Source: Flavobacterium sp. 90 (lineage in GTDB: Bacteria > Bacteroidota > Bacteroidia > Flavobacteriales > Flavobacteriaceae). From it: 64,000 bases of DNA. The translations under genes and the position numbers were made by a program. The stretch lies in the NCBI RefSeq assembly GCF_004339525.1, contig NZ_SMGE01000001.1, forward strand, positions 1,984,001-2,048,000, read 5' to 3'. The notes under the pieces are model-generated. The model had not been told where the DNA came from. It searched no databases and was given only the letters and a program-made list of their open reading frames with translations. Shown one piece after another: positions 18,608-27,490 of the stretch. Positions within the stretch are counted from its first letter, which is position 1. The number at the start of each line of letters is the position of its first letter.

Positions 18608-21600
18608 ATGAAAATCAAAATTACCCCAGGATTATTTCATTTTACGAAAACAATAATCTGTTTTCTGTTATTATTTGCAAGTTCAGTTTACGCACAAGAT
18701 CCGCCTCAATACGGCACGCCATTCGCTGGTGTTCCAGATACGAGAGACGTAAACATGTATCAGGTACATATTCGTCCGTTTAGTGCCAACGGAGATTTAG
18801 CCGGAGTAACCGCCCGTTTAGATAATATAAAAGCACTTGGCACCAATGTGATTTATTTAATGCCAATTTACCCACACGGTACTGATTCCAAAAGTTCGGC
18901 TTCGCCTTATTGTATTAAAGATTTTAAAGCTGTAGGATCAGAATATGGTTCTCTTTCAGATTTAAGAACTTTAGTTGATGGTGCTCACAGCCGCGGAATG
19001 GCAGTTATTTTAGATATTGCCATCAACGGAACTTCGTGGGACAATGTCTGGACAACTTCACATCCGGAATATTATATGAGAACCGGAACTACAATTCAAC
19101 AATTAGGAAACTTCTCTGATATCGCAGCATTAGATCTTAATAGTTCAGCTACGAGAAATGCTATCAAAGACGCAATGCGCTATTGGATTTTTGCTGCAAA
19201 CGTAGACGGTTATCGTTGTGATTATGCTAATAATCCTCCTTTGGATTTTTGGTCTGAAGTCAATTCAAACCTTAGAAGCATTTCTTCTCATAATTTATTA
19301 ATGTTAGCCGAAGGAGACAGACAAGAAAACTTTCAGGTTGGTTTTGACATGAATTATGGTGACAGATGGTTTCACAGCGGTTTATATGATATTGCTAATG
19401 GAGGACCGGTTTCTCAAAGAATTCAGGATCAGACTACTTATGAATATGCGAAAGCAACTGGAAATCAGCAAATAGTTAGATATACCGGTAATCATGATAC
19501 TTATACGAATGATAATGGCGTAAGAAGACCATTTGTTGCGTTCAAAACCCATAATGGTATTGTTGCTAATTTCTTAGTTTCGGCTTATATGAAAGGTGTT
19601 CCTTTTTTAATGAGCGGACAAGAAATTGACTACGAACCAAAAACAGATTGGCCTTGGACAAACTTCAAATTCAACTGGTCTCAAAATCCAACTGCAGCAG
19701 CAGATTTCGCAAAAATTCTAAACTTTAGAGCAACAAGTGCAGCCATTAGACGCGGTGATTTAACCACATATGCGAATGATGATATCAGTATTTTTACCAA
19801 AACATTAGGTACTGAAAAAGTAATCGTAATGTCAAATTTAAGAAATGCTTCTAAGTCGTATGTAATTCCGGCAGCTTTAGCAGGAACTTATGTAAATCCT
19901 TATAACAACAATGCTTCGGTAACTTTAACTACTGGCGCTACAAGAACATTTGCGGCTTACGAATATTTGGTTTTAACCAATACTAATGCACCGGTTGTAG
20001 CCGTTACAGGAGTTTCGGTTAGTCCAACAACTGTAACAGTTGGTTTAGGATCTACGCAACAATTAAACGCTACTCTTGCTCCGGCAAATGCAACAAATCA
20101 AAACGTAACCTGGACATCAAGCAATACAGCTGTAGCAACTGTAAATGCTTCTGGATTAGTTTCAGCGGTTTCTGCAGGTACAGCAACTATTACCGTTAAA
20201 ACAGTTGACGGAAATAAAACAGCAACCTCAGCTATAACTGTTGCGGCAATTCCGGTTGCTTCTGTAAGTGTTTCGCCAACAACGGCAAGTTTATATGCAG
20301 GAAACACACAACAACTTTCGGCTACGATTGCTCCGGCAAATGCAACAAACAAAACGGTAACATGGAGTTCTAGTAATACAGCAGTTGCAACTGTAAACTC
20401 ATCTGGATTAGTTACAGCGGTTTCAGCAGGAACGGCAAATATTACTGTAACAACGCAAGACGGAAGCAAAACCGCAATTGCAGCCATTACCGTAAACGCA
20501 AATACTAATTTCACGGTTTATTTCTACAAACCATCAAATTGGGGAACCGGAATTAAAATTTATTATTGGAGTGCTTTACCAACAGGAGTTTTGGCTGATG
20601 CATCATGGCCAGGCGTAAACATGGCCGATGCCGGAAATGGTTGGTACAGTTATACGTTTACAAATGTAACTTCGACTAATTTAATTTTTAATGATGGAAC
20701 AAACCAAACCGCTGATTTAAGCAGAAACAAAACGGGTTGGTACATGAATACAACTTGGTATGATTCAAATCCGGGAACTGTTGTAGCGGTTACAGGAGTT
20801 ACATTATCGCCAACAACAGCTACTTTATTGGTTGGTGCAACACAACAATTAACACCTACAGTTGCGCCTGCAACAGCAACAAATAAAACAGTTAGTTATG
20901 CTTCAAGTAATACTGCTGTAGCAACTGTAAATACTTCGGGATTAATAACCGCTGTAGCTGCAGGTTCTGCAACAATTACAGTTACAACCCAAGACGGAGC
21001 AAAAACGGCAACTTGTGCAGTAACCGTAAATGCAACAAACGTAGCTGTAACAAGTGTGAGTTTGAGTCCAACTTCGGCATCATTATCTGTTGGCGGAACG
21101 CAACAATTGACTCCAACAATTCTTCCTGCAAATGCAACAAACAAATCTGTAAATTACAGTTCAAGCAATACAGCTGTGGCAACTGTAAATTCATCTGGAT
21201 TGGTAACGGCTGTAGCAAACGGATCAGCAAATATTACAGTAACTACGGTTGATGGAAGTAAAACAAATACTTGTGCTGTAACAGTTTCGACTGCAACAGG
21301 AACGTATTATACAATAAAAAACAGATGGACCGGAGCTTATTTATCTGATGCCGGAGCAAATGTAGGTTATGGTGCAACGGTTGCAAACAACAATTATAAA
21401 TGGCAAAAAATCGCTATCGACGCCACTTATTTTGTACTTAAAAATGTAGCAACTGGCGAATTAATGAATATAGAAAGCCAAACCGGAAGTGTTCAGGCTA
21501 ATATTACCGATACTACTTTCTGGAGCGCACAATGGTCAAGCGATTATATCGACGGAACTTGGGTTAGATTAAGAAACAGATGGCAAACCGGAAACATTAT

Positions 21601-21976
21601 TCATGTTGAGAATCAAACAGGTTCTGCACAATATGGTAATTCTCAAGATGGTTGGTACAGCGCACAATGGCAATTAGAAACAACAACTGTTTCTACTTCA
21701 AAATCTGTTATGAATTCACAAGATGTTTTAGCAACCGAAAAAGTAATTGGTATTTATCCAAATCCTTCTACAGACAATCAATTTCATGTATTATTACCTG
21801 AATCAGAAACTGGAGATGTAACTACAATTACGGTTTCTGATATGAACGGAAGAACTGTTTTAACAGAAAGACTTTCGACTTCAGGACAAATTAATCACAA
21901 TTTAGCAGAAGGTTTATATATTGTAAATATTAATTCAAACGAATATAATGTGACTAAAAAACTGATCGTTAAATAA
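18608..21976 (+). CDS. T9SS-exported GH13 amylase-like protein with Big2, CBM26-like and ricin-like domains
   Basis: A 1122-residue secreted multidomain protein. Order: signal peptide (to about 30), GH13 catalytic domain (30-455), two Big2 domains (about 462-630), a starch-binding module of the CBM26 kind (about 633-715, YFYKPSNWGTGIKIYYWSA), two more Big2 domains (about 727-895), a beta-trefoil/ricin-like module (about 898-1025) and a T9SS type A sorting domain (about 1045-1122, IGIYPNPSTD). Catalytic D205, E235 and D297 are present. The usually invariant region I histidine is replaced: DIAING instead of the DxxxNH pattern, Gly at 141. It is probably cell-surface or secreted and starts extracellular starch breakdown; the missing His may alter activity. 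Confidence 0.92.
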   Translation: MKIKITPGLFHFTKTIICFLLLFASSVYAQDPPQYGTPFAGVPDTRDVNMYQVHIRPFSANGDLAGVTARLDNIKALGTNVIYLMPIYPHGTDSKSSASPYCIKDFKAVGSEYGSLSDLRTLVDGAHSRGMAVILDIAINGTSWDNVWTTSHPEYYMRTGTTIQQLGNFSDIAALDLNSSATRNAIKDAMRYWIFAANVDGYRCDYANNPPLDFWSEVNSNLRSISSHNLLMLAEGDRQENFQVGFDMNYGDRWFHSGLYDIANGGPVSQRIQDQTTYEYAKATGNQQIVRYTGNHDTYTNDNGVRRPFVAFKTHNGIVANFLVSAYMKGVPFLMSGQEIDYEPKTDWPWTNFKFNWSQNPTAAADFAKILNFRATSAAIRRGDLTTYANDDISIFTKTLGTEKVIVMSNLRNASKSYVIPAALAGTYVNPYNNNASVTLTTGATRTFAAYEYLVLTNTNAPVVAVTGVSVSPTTVTVGLGSTQQLNATLAPANATNQNVTWTSSNTAVATVNASGLVSAVSAGTATITVKTVDGNKTATSAITVAAIPVASVSVSPTTASLYAGNTQQLSATIAPANATNKTVTWSSSNTAVATVNSSGLVTAVSAGTANITVTTQDGSKTAIAAITVNANTNFTVYFYKPSNWGTGIKIYYWSALPTGVLADASWPGVNMADAGNGWYSYTFTNVTSTNLIFNDGTNQTADLSRNKTGWYMNTTWYDSNPGTVVAVTGVTLSPTTATLLVGATQQLTPTVAPATATNKTVSYASSNTAVATVNTSGLITAVAAGSATITVTTQDGAKTATCAVTVNATNVAVTSVSLSPTSASLSVGGTQQLTPTILPANATNKSVNYSSSNTAVATVNSSGLVTAVANGSANITVTTVDGSKTNTCAVTVSTATGTYYTIKNRWTGAYLSDAGANVGYGATVANNNYKWQKIAIDATYFVLKNVATGELMNIESQTGSVQANITDTTFWSAQWSSDYIDGTWVRLRNRWQTGNIIHVENQTGSAQYGNSQDGWYSAQWQLETTTVSTSKSVMNSQDVLATEKVIGIYPNPSTDNQFHVLLPESETGDVTTITVSDMNGRTVLTERLSTSGQINHNLAEGLYIVNINSNEYNVTKKLIVK

Positions 21977-21995
21977 TTTCAATTTTATTAAAAAG

Positions 21996-22031
21996 AAATG
22001 GCGTATGAGATTTTCATACGCCATTTTTATT
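21996..22031 (+). terminator. Rho-independent terminator after the starch locus
   Basis: AAATGGCGTATGA (21996-22008) pairs with TCATACGCCATTT (22014-22026), followed by T-rich sequence. It lies 20 bp after the stop codon of the T9SS amylase gene and closes the starch locus. Confidence 0.85.
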
Positions 22032-22035
22032 TTTA

Positions 22036-22117
22036 GCCACGAATTTCACAAATTAACACGAATTATTTTTTTCATATTACACGAATTAAATTCGTGCTAA
22101 TTTGTGAAATTCGTGGC
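22036..22117. repeat. Palindromic element, family C (copy 2)
   Basis: Ends GCCACGAATTTCACAAATT and AATTTGTGAAATTCGTGGC form a 19-bp inverted pair, with a second inner ACACGAATT pair. It fills the gap between two convergent genes. Confidence 0.85.
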
Positions 22118-22124
22118 GACTTTT

Positions 22125-22679
22125 TTAAAATGAATAATTAAGAGTGAACCCAAAATTATTATTAAATGTTATATCATTTTTTATTACTGCAGGTTTAAAA
22201 GCCAAGTTTTCGCTCACATTAAATTGAGATAAAGCAGCGTCAATATTGGCATCAATTATATTTAAAACATAAAAACCAACAATAAACAAAGCCGATAAAT
22301 CTCTATTTCTTTGATATTGCTTTTGGGCAGCAATTAATTGGCTATTGCTTAAGTTAGCCAAATATTCAGAACCACTTGTGTTGCCTAACAATCTACTTTT
22401 GTATTCGTTTCGATAAATGTTGTAGTTTTTCTTACTGTCAATATAAAAATAAGTGCTCACTCCAATTGCTCCGTATACCAAAGGAAGTTTCCAATATTTC
22501 TTATTATAAATCTGTCCTAAACCAGGAAAAATAGCCGAATAAAATGCTGCTTTTGCAGGACGAAGCGGATCAATGATTTCTGATTTTAGAGAATCATTTA
22601 AAACCATGTTCTTTGTTTGTTGAGCTGAAATTGTAGTTAATCCAAAAAATAAAAACAGAAGAATAAATTGATATTGCAT
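22125..22679 (-). CDS. DUF5683 domain protein, membrane-associated
   Basis: A 184-residue exported or membrane protein with an N-terminal signal (to about ISAQ). The conserved core KAAFYSAIFPGLGQIYNKKYWKLPLVYGAIGVSTYFYIDSKKNYNIYR matches DUF5683, with two hydrophobic segments at about 42-75 and 130-145. Members of this family often lie next to parAB-type genes in flavobacteria, but here it is beside mfd. The P-G-x-G-Q-x-Y motif resembles the TM2-type proteins. Function is unknown; a small envelope protein is all that can be stated. It is separated from mfd by a family C repeat, so a private promoter is likely although I found no clear core. Confidence 0.75.
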   Translation of the reverse strand: MQYQFILLFLFFGLTTISAQQTKNMVLNDSLKSEIIDPLRPAKAAFYSAIFPGLGQIYNKKYWKLPLVYGAIGVSTYFYIDSKKNYNIYRNEYKSRLLGNTSGSEYLANLSNSQLIAAQKQYQRNRDLSALFIVGFYVLNIIDANIDAALSQFNVSENLAFKPAVIKNDITFNNNFGFTLNYSF

Positions 22680-22782
22680 GTAGAAGTTTCTTTAAAATTT
22701 TGATTCAAAGAAAACTTTCTCGTCTTAAGATTTCTCTTAAGTAAAAGATAAATAAAACTTAAGATTTTAGTATTATTTTTTT

Positions 22783-22842
22783 GCCACGAATTTCACGAAT
22801 TCACACGAAAATTATTAGTGTAAATTCGTGAAATTCGTGGCA
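22783..22842. repeat. Palindromic element, family C (copy 3)
   Basis: TGCCACGAATTTCACGAATT and its inverted partner lie 60 bp apart end to end around a short AT-rich loop, just downstream of the mfd stop codon at 22853. Confidence 0.85.
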
Positions 22843-22852
22843 ACTTTTTCTT

Positions 22853-25800
22853 TTACTCTCCCAACATTTCCATTAATTCCAAAGCTCGTTTGGTTGATTT
22901 TACATTGTCGAAAGTCAATAAAAGTCGTAAACCGTTTGGCGTTTGTTTTTCTTTCATTGTACAAAGATTACTGTGCGTTTGCACAAACTTTATCATCTTA
23001 TGAAAACGCTTCGATTGATAATAATCTGATTGTTGATCTGAAACGAAATAACCAATCATTTTACCTTTTTTCATCACCAGTTTTTCAATACCAACGGCTG
23101 TCGCAATCCATTTGATGCGAATACTATTCATCAAAGCATTAGCACGCGGAGGCATTGGACCAAAACGGTCAATTAATTTATTTTGGAAAATAACTAATTC
23201 GGCTTCATTTTTCACGCCACCCAATTCGTTATATAAACTCAAACGCTCGGTGACATTATTAATATATTCATCAGAAAACAGCAACTCAAAATCAGTATCG
23301 ATTTGTAGATCTTTTACATATTCTTTAGTTTCAATATCGTTTTCTTCAGGATATAAATCTTTGAATTCGTTTTCTTTTAATTCCTCAATGGCTTCGTTCA
23401 TGATTTTTTGGTACGTATCAAAACCAATTTCATTAATGAAACCACTTTGTTCACCACCTAATAAATCTCCTGCACCACGAATTTCAAGATCTTTCATAGC
23501 AATGTTGAAACCGCTTCCTAATTCGCTAAATTGTTCCAAAGCCTGAATACGTTTTCTCGCATCTTCGGTCATTGATGAATACGGCGGACAGATGAAATAA
23601 CAGAATGCTTTTTTGTTGCTTCGCCCTACTCGACCACGCATTTGATGCAAATCTGACAATCCGAAATTATTGGCATTATTGATGAAAATCGTGTTGGCAT
23701 TTGGAACGTCAAGACCACTTTCGATAATTGTGGTTGCAACCAAAACATCAAAATCTCCGTTCATGAAACCTAACATCAATTCCTCGAGTTTGGCACCTTC
23801 CATTTGTCCATGACCAATTCCGACTCTTGCATTTGGAACCAAACGCTGAATCATTCCGGCAACTTCTTTTATATTTTCAATTCTGTTATTGATAAAGAAA
23901 ACTTGTCCGTTACGTTGAATTTCATACGAAATCGCGTCCCGAATTACTTCTTCACTAAAACCAACAACGTTTGTTTCTATTGGATAACGATTTGGCGGAG
24001 GCGTTGTAATTACCGATAAATCTCTTGCCGCCATTAACGAAAACTGAAGCGTTCTCGGGATTGGCGTTGCTGTTAATGTCAACGTGTCGACATTTGCCGC
24101 AATCGTCTTCAATTTATCTTTTACGTTAACTCCAAACTTTTGTTCTTCGTCGACAATCAACAAACCAAGGTCTTTAAAAACTACATTTTTGTTGACTAAC
24201 TGATGCGTTCCAATTACGATATCTAATTTCCCTTCGGCTAGATCTTTTAGGGTTTGTGCTTTTTGTTTTGCGGTTCTGAATCGGTTTAAATAACCAATTG
24301 AAACCGGCATATCTTTTAGTCTTTCGGTGAAAGTTCTGTAATGTTGGTACGCCAAAATCGTTGTCGGAACCAAAACGGCAACTTGTTTGCTATTATCGAC
24401 AGCTTTAAAAGCAGCACGAATGGCAACTTCCGTTTTTCCGAAACCTACGTCGCCACAAACCAATCGATCCATTGGGCGATCGCTTTCCATGTCGGCTTTT
24501 ACTTCTTGCGTTGATTTAGTTTGATCCGGCGTATCTTCATAAATAAACGAGCTTTCTAATTCGTTTTGTAAATAACTGTCCGGCGCAAACTGAAAACCTT
24601 TTTCTAAACGACGTTTTGCATACAACTGAATCAAGTTGAAAGCAATATGTTTGACGCGCGCTTTGGTTTTTTGTTTTAAAATTTTCCAGGCATTCGATCC
24701 TAACTTATAAATCTTCGGCGGCGTTCCGTCTTTTCCGTTGTATTTCGAGATTTTATGAAGCGAATGGATACTTACATAAACAATATCATTATCAGCATAA
24801 ACAAGTTTTATAGCTTCCTGCGTTTTTCCTTCGACCTGAATTTTCTGTAATCCGCCAAACTTTCCAATTCCGTGATCAATGTGCGTTACATAATCTCCAA
24901 CCGAAAGTGAGGTTAATTCTTTTAGCGTAATATTCTGTTTTTTAGAATAACCGTTTTTGATATTGAATTTGTGATAACGTTCAAAAATCTGGTGATCTGT
25001 ATACGCCGTAATCTGATTTTCCTCGTCAATAAAACCTTGGTACAAAGGCAATACAACGGTATGATATTGCTTGCGAATATTCTCTGAATTGGCTTCGTCT
25101 AAAGTTTCAAAAATATCATGAAAACGTTTTGCCTGAGTTTCATTCGAACAGAACAAATAATTCTTGTATCCGTTAAAATGATTATCGCTTAAATTATTCA
25201 ATAACAAATCAAATTGTTTGTTGAAAGATGGCTGCGGCTGAATATGAAATTCGAATGTTTTAGTGATTTTAAAAATTGGTTTTGAAGCCAATTCTACAAT
25301 CGAAAAATCCAAAGCACGTTTTATAAACGAAGCTTGATTTAAGAATAATTGCTCCGGTTCTGCGTGTTTTATCTCTTTCGAAAGTTTTTCAAAAGCTTCT
25401 TCGGCTCTTGCAAATTGTTTGTCTAACTGACTAAAAAGTCCGTCTGTATTTTGAATAAAAAGAACTGTTTTTTCGGCAATATAATCTAAAAAGCTTTCTC
25501 GGTTTTCCTGAAATATCTTGTTTTCAACATTCGGGATTATGGTGATTTTTTTATGAGTTTCTACAGATAACTGCGTTTCTACATCAAAACTTCTGATGCT
25601 ATCTACTTCGTTTCCAAAAAACTCAATTCTATACGGATGATCGTTTGAAAAAGAGAATACATCGACAATTCCTCCACGAACCGAAAACTCGCCGGGTTCT
25701 GTAATAAAATCGACTCTTTTGAATTCATATTCAAACAAAACTTCGTTGATAAAATCGATCGAAATTTTATCATTCAAAGCGACTTTCAAGGTGTTTTTGT

Positions 25801-26218
25801 CTAATTGCTGACGCGTCACTACTTTCTCAAAAAGAGCTTCAGGATAGGTAACAATTATAGCCGGTTTTTTTCGGGAATTAATTCGGTTTAAAACCTCAGC
25901 ACGAAGCAAAACATTGGCATTATCAGTTTCATCAACTTGGTACGGACGACGAAATGATGCAGGATAAAATAAAACATCCTGTTCGCCAATCATTTGTTCC
26001 AGATCGTTCAAATAATAAGCGGCTTCTTCTTTATTGTCTAAAACAACTAGAAAAGGCAACTCGGTTTTTTTGAAAACAGAACGAATCACAAATGAAACTG
26101 CAGATCCTAACAATCCGTTAAGATGCATTTTTATTTGATTCTGTTCTACTAATTGTGTGGCAATCTGCTCATTTTTTGGCAGATTATCATACATGGTATA
26201 TAAGGCGTTTTTAGTCAA
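22853..26218 (-). CDS. mfd: Transcription-repair coupling factor
   Basis: A 1121-residue Mfd. It displaces stalled RNA polymerase and recruits UvrA. The N-terminal UvrB-homology part is followed by the RNA-polymerase-interacting CarD-like domain (SVGDYVTHIDHGIGKFGGL) and the translocase with Walker A GDVGFGKTE, Walker B-type DEEQ and the RGRVGRS motif VI, plus a C-terminal D7-like end. The longest reading starts at TTG 26216-26218, overlapping the stop of the upstream lipoprotein gene by a few bases; the first ATG is residue 9 (26194). The N-terminal ALYTMYDNLPK wording looks native, so the TTG start is possible. The family is certain. Confidence 0.95.
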   Translation of the reverse strand: MTKNALYTMYDNLPKNEQIATQLVEQNQIKMHLNGLLGSAVSFVIRSVFKKTELPFLVVLDNKEEAAYYLNDLEQMIGEQDVLFYPASFRRPYQVDETDNANVLLRAEVLNRINSRKKPAIIVTYPEALFEKVVTRQQLDKNTLKVALNDKISIDFINEVLFEYEFKRVDFITEPGEFSVRGGIVDVFSFSNDHPYRIEFFGNEVDSIRSFDVETQLSVETHKKITIIPNVENKIFQENRESFLDYIAEKTVLFIQNTDGLFSQLDKQFARAEEAFEKLSKEIKHAEPEQLFLNQASFIKRALDFSIVELASKPIFKITKTFEFHIQPQPSFNKQFDLLLNNLSDNHFNGYKNYLFCSNETQAKRFHDIFETLDEANSENIRKQYHTVVLPLYQGFIDEENQITAYTDHQIFERYHKFNIKNGYSKKQNITLKELTSLSVGDYVTHIDHGIGKFGGLQKIQVEGKTQEAIKLVYADNDIVYVSIHSLHKISKYNGKDGTPPKIYKLGSNAWKILKQKTKARVKHIAFNLIQLYAKRRLEKGFQFAPDSYLQNELESSFIYEDTPDQTKSTQEVKADMESDRPMDRLVCGDVGFGKTEVAIRAAFKAVDNSKQVAVLVPTTILAYQHYRTFTERLKDMPVSIGYLNRFRTAKQKAQTLKDLAEGKLDIVIGTHQLVNKNVVFKDLGLLIVDEEQKFGVNVKDKLKTIAANVDTLTLTATPIPRTLQFSLMAARDLSVITTPPPNRYPIETNVVGFSEEVIRDAISYEIQRNGQVFFINNRIENIKEVAGMIQRLVPNARVGIGHGQMEGAKLEELMLGFMNGDFDVLVATTIIESGLDVPNANTIFINNANNFGLSDLHQMRGRVGRSNKKAFCYFICPPYSSMTEDARKRIQALEQFSELGSGFNIAMKDLEIRGAGDLLGGEQSGFINEIGFDTYQKIMNEAIEELKENEFKDLYPEENDIETKEYVKDLQIDTDFELLFSDEYINNVTERLSLYNELGGVKNEAELVIFQNKLIDRFGPMPPRANALMNSIRIKWIATAVGIEKLVMKKGKMIGYFVSDQQSDYYQSKRFHKMIKFVQTHSNLCTMKEKQTPNGLRLLLTFDNVKSTKRALELMEMLGE

Positions 26219-26843
26219 CTGTTGGTAACTTTTTATTTACATTTTGCACCGGAGGAGCAACCGGAACTATATTCGAATTTGGAATAGCGCGCGTTGTATC
26301 TAACATTCTCAAGAAATCTTCTTCTCCTTCTTCTTTTGGAATTTTACTTTTTACAACAACCTGATCCATTTGTCTTTCTAATGAAACCAGTTCTTTATTA
26401 ATATCTCCAATCAGAAACGTCACTTTCTTATCCGGAATTGTACTCAGATTAATAAATAAATCCATCATTTTGACTTTAGTAATCAAAATTGAAATTCGGC
26501 TTTTTATCTGAGGAACATTAAATTCAGCCGGAATATTGTTGTTTAAAGCAAATGCTTTTTTTGAAATTGCAGCTGATTTTTTCTGAAAAGCTCCGATCGT
26601 TTTTCTTGGTTTATCGCCAATTTCCTTTAGAAAATCACGCCATTCAGTCCACGAACTCATCTTTTGTTCTGCAACCTCATTGATGGGTTCATCAATAAAT
26701 GTCCAGGCTTTATTTATATTATTAAAAATGATTTCGTTTTTCTTTGCTTCTTTTTCATTTTCAGCTCGACGTCTTTCATCTTGATTTTGACATGAATTCA
26801 GCACAAAAATTAAAAGCAGAAAAAGAGATATTTTATATTTCAT
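26211..26843 (-). CDS. Putative lipoprotein of unknown function upstream of mfd
   Basis: A 210-residue protein with a lipobox (VLNSC near residue 18) followed by a charged helix (DERRRAENEKEAKKNE). The middle is predicted to be helical, with no recognised domain, and the tail is proline/asparagine-rich. It overlaps the possible TTG start of mfd by 8 bp, so the two are probably co-transcribed and perhaps translationally coupled. I do not recognise its family. A TAnnTTTG-type core on the reverse strand (26862-26869) lies 19 bp upstream of its start codon. Confidence 0.7.
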   Translation of the reverse strand: MKYKISLFLLLIFVLNSCQNQDERRRAENEKEAKKNEIIFNNINKAWTFIDEPINEVAEQKMSSWTEWRDFLKEIGDKPRKTIGAFQKKSAAISKKAFALNNNIPAEFNVPQIKSRISILITKVKMMDLFINLSTIPDKKVTFLIGDINKELVSLERQMDQVVVKSKIPKEEGEEDFLRMLDTTRAIPNSNIVPVAPPVQNVNKKLPTVD

Positions 26844-26861
26844 TTGTAAAACATTAAGCTA

Positions 26862-26869
26862 CAAAGTTA
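26862..26869 (-). promoter_or_regulatory. Promoter-like core for the lipoprotein-mfd unit
   Basis: CAAAGTTA on the plus strand is TAACTTTG on the minus strand, fitting TAnnTTTG, 19 bp upstream of the start codon at 26843. No convincing -33 TTG partner was found. Confidence 0.35.
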
Positions 26870-26937
26870 CAAAGTAATTTTACAATTACGAATTCTGTTT
26901 TTTGCTAAAGATTATATAAATCTGGCGTGCTTTTTTG

Positions 26938-27336
26938 GCCCACGGATTTTGCGGATTAAACGGATTAACGCAGATTATTTTTTCAAACTCTACTTGGGGA
27001 ATTTTACCGCAAAGTGCGCAAAGGTTTTTTGTTTTGGATTATGGTTAGTAATCGCAAAGTTCGCAAAGCTTTGTGTTGATTTAGCTTTGTATGCTTTGTG
27101 GTAAAAAAATCTGTCTGAACATAAAATAAATCTTTACATAAAAATTTAACCGCAAAGCACGCAAAGTTTTTTTTATATGTTATGGCTTTATACAAACGCA
27201 AAGTTCGCAAAGCTTTATCTGGATATAGCTTTGCGAACTTTGCGTTTAATATGCGTAATCCTAAGCAAAAAAACTTTGCGCACTTTGCGGTAAAAAACTA
27301 TCCGCATTAATCCGTTTAATCCGCTAAATCTGTGGC
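26938..27336. repeat. Three-level nested palindrome, families E and D
   Basis: Outer arms: 26951-26968 pairs perfectly with 27307-27324 (GCGGATTAAACGGATTAA and its complement), extending imperfectly to 26938 and 27336. Middle arms: 27002-27023 pairs perfectly over 22 bp with 27274-27295 (begins TTTTACCGCAAAGTGCGC). Inner hairpin: 27194-27214 pairs perfectly over 21 bp with 27227-27247. Further partial CGCAAAG arms lie at 27050-27110 and 27149-27170. Together they fill most of the 647-bp gap between the mfd operon and the threonine dehydrogenase gene. Reading frames through it are repeat by-products. Confidence 0.85.
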
Positions 27337-27460
27337 TAAATTCATCTTTAAATTAAGTCCTGAAATAATACTCTCACAGAGAATAATCTAAAAAACAAAC
27401 TTCATCCTTATTAAATTTATAATTTGTTTTTCTAAAAAGTAAAAATATTTGCGAAAACGT

Positions 27461-27468
27461 TATATTTG
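27461..27468 (+). promoter_or_regulatory. Promoter core of the threonine dehydrogenase gene
   Basis: TATATTTG fits TAnnTTTG and lies 22 bp before the ATG at 27491. The -33 element is not clear (TTTG at 27423-27426 is too far). Confidence 0.45.
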
Positions 27469-27490
27469 CGTCTCTAAAAACTATTCAAAA

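Noticed and set aside
20098..21252. Several reading frames in the region encoding the Big2 domains
   Set aside because: They arise from the repetitive, threonine/alanine-rich coding sequence of the T9SS amylase gene read in other frames.
27004..27210. Minus-strand reading frame of 68 residues upstream of the threonine dehydrogenase gene
   Set aside because: It is entirely within nested palindromes, with a repeated LRTLR-type peptide that reflects the DNA repeat.
27449..27490. Fourteen-codon N-terminal extension of the threonine dehydrogenase
   Set aside because: It covers the promoter core TATATTTG; the ATG at 27491 gives the standard 312-residue length.
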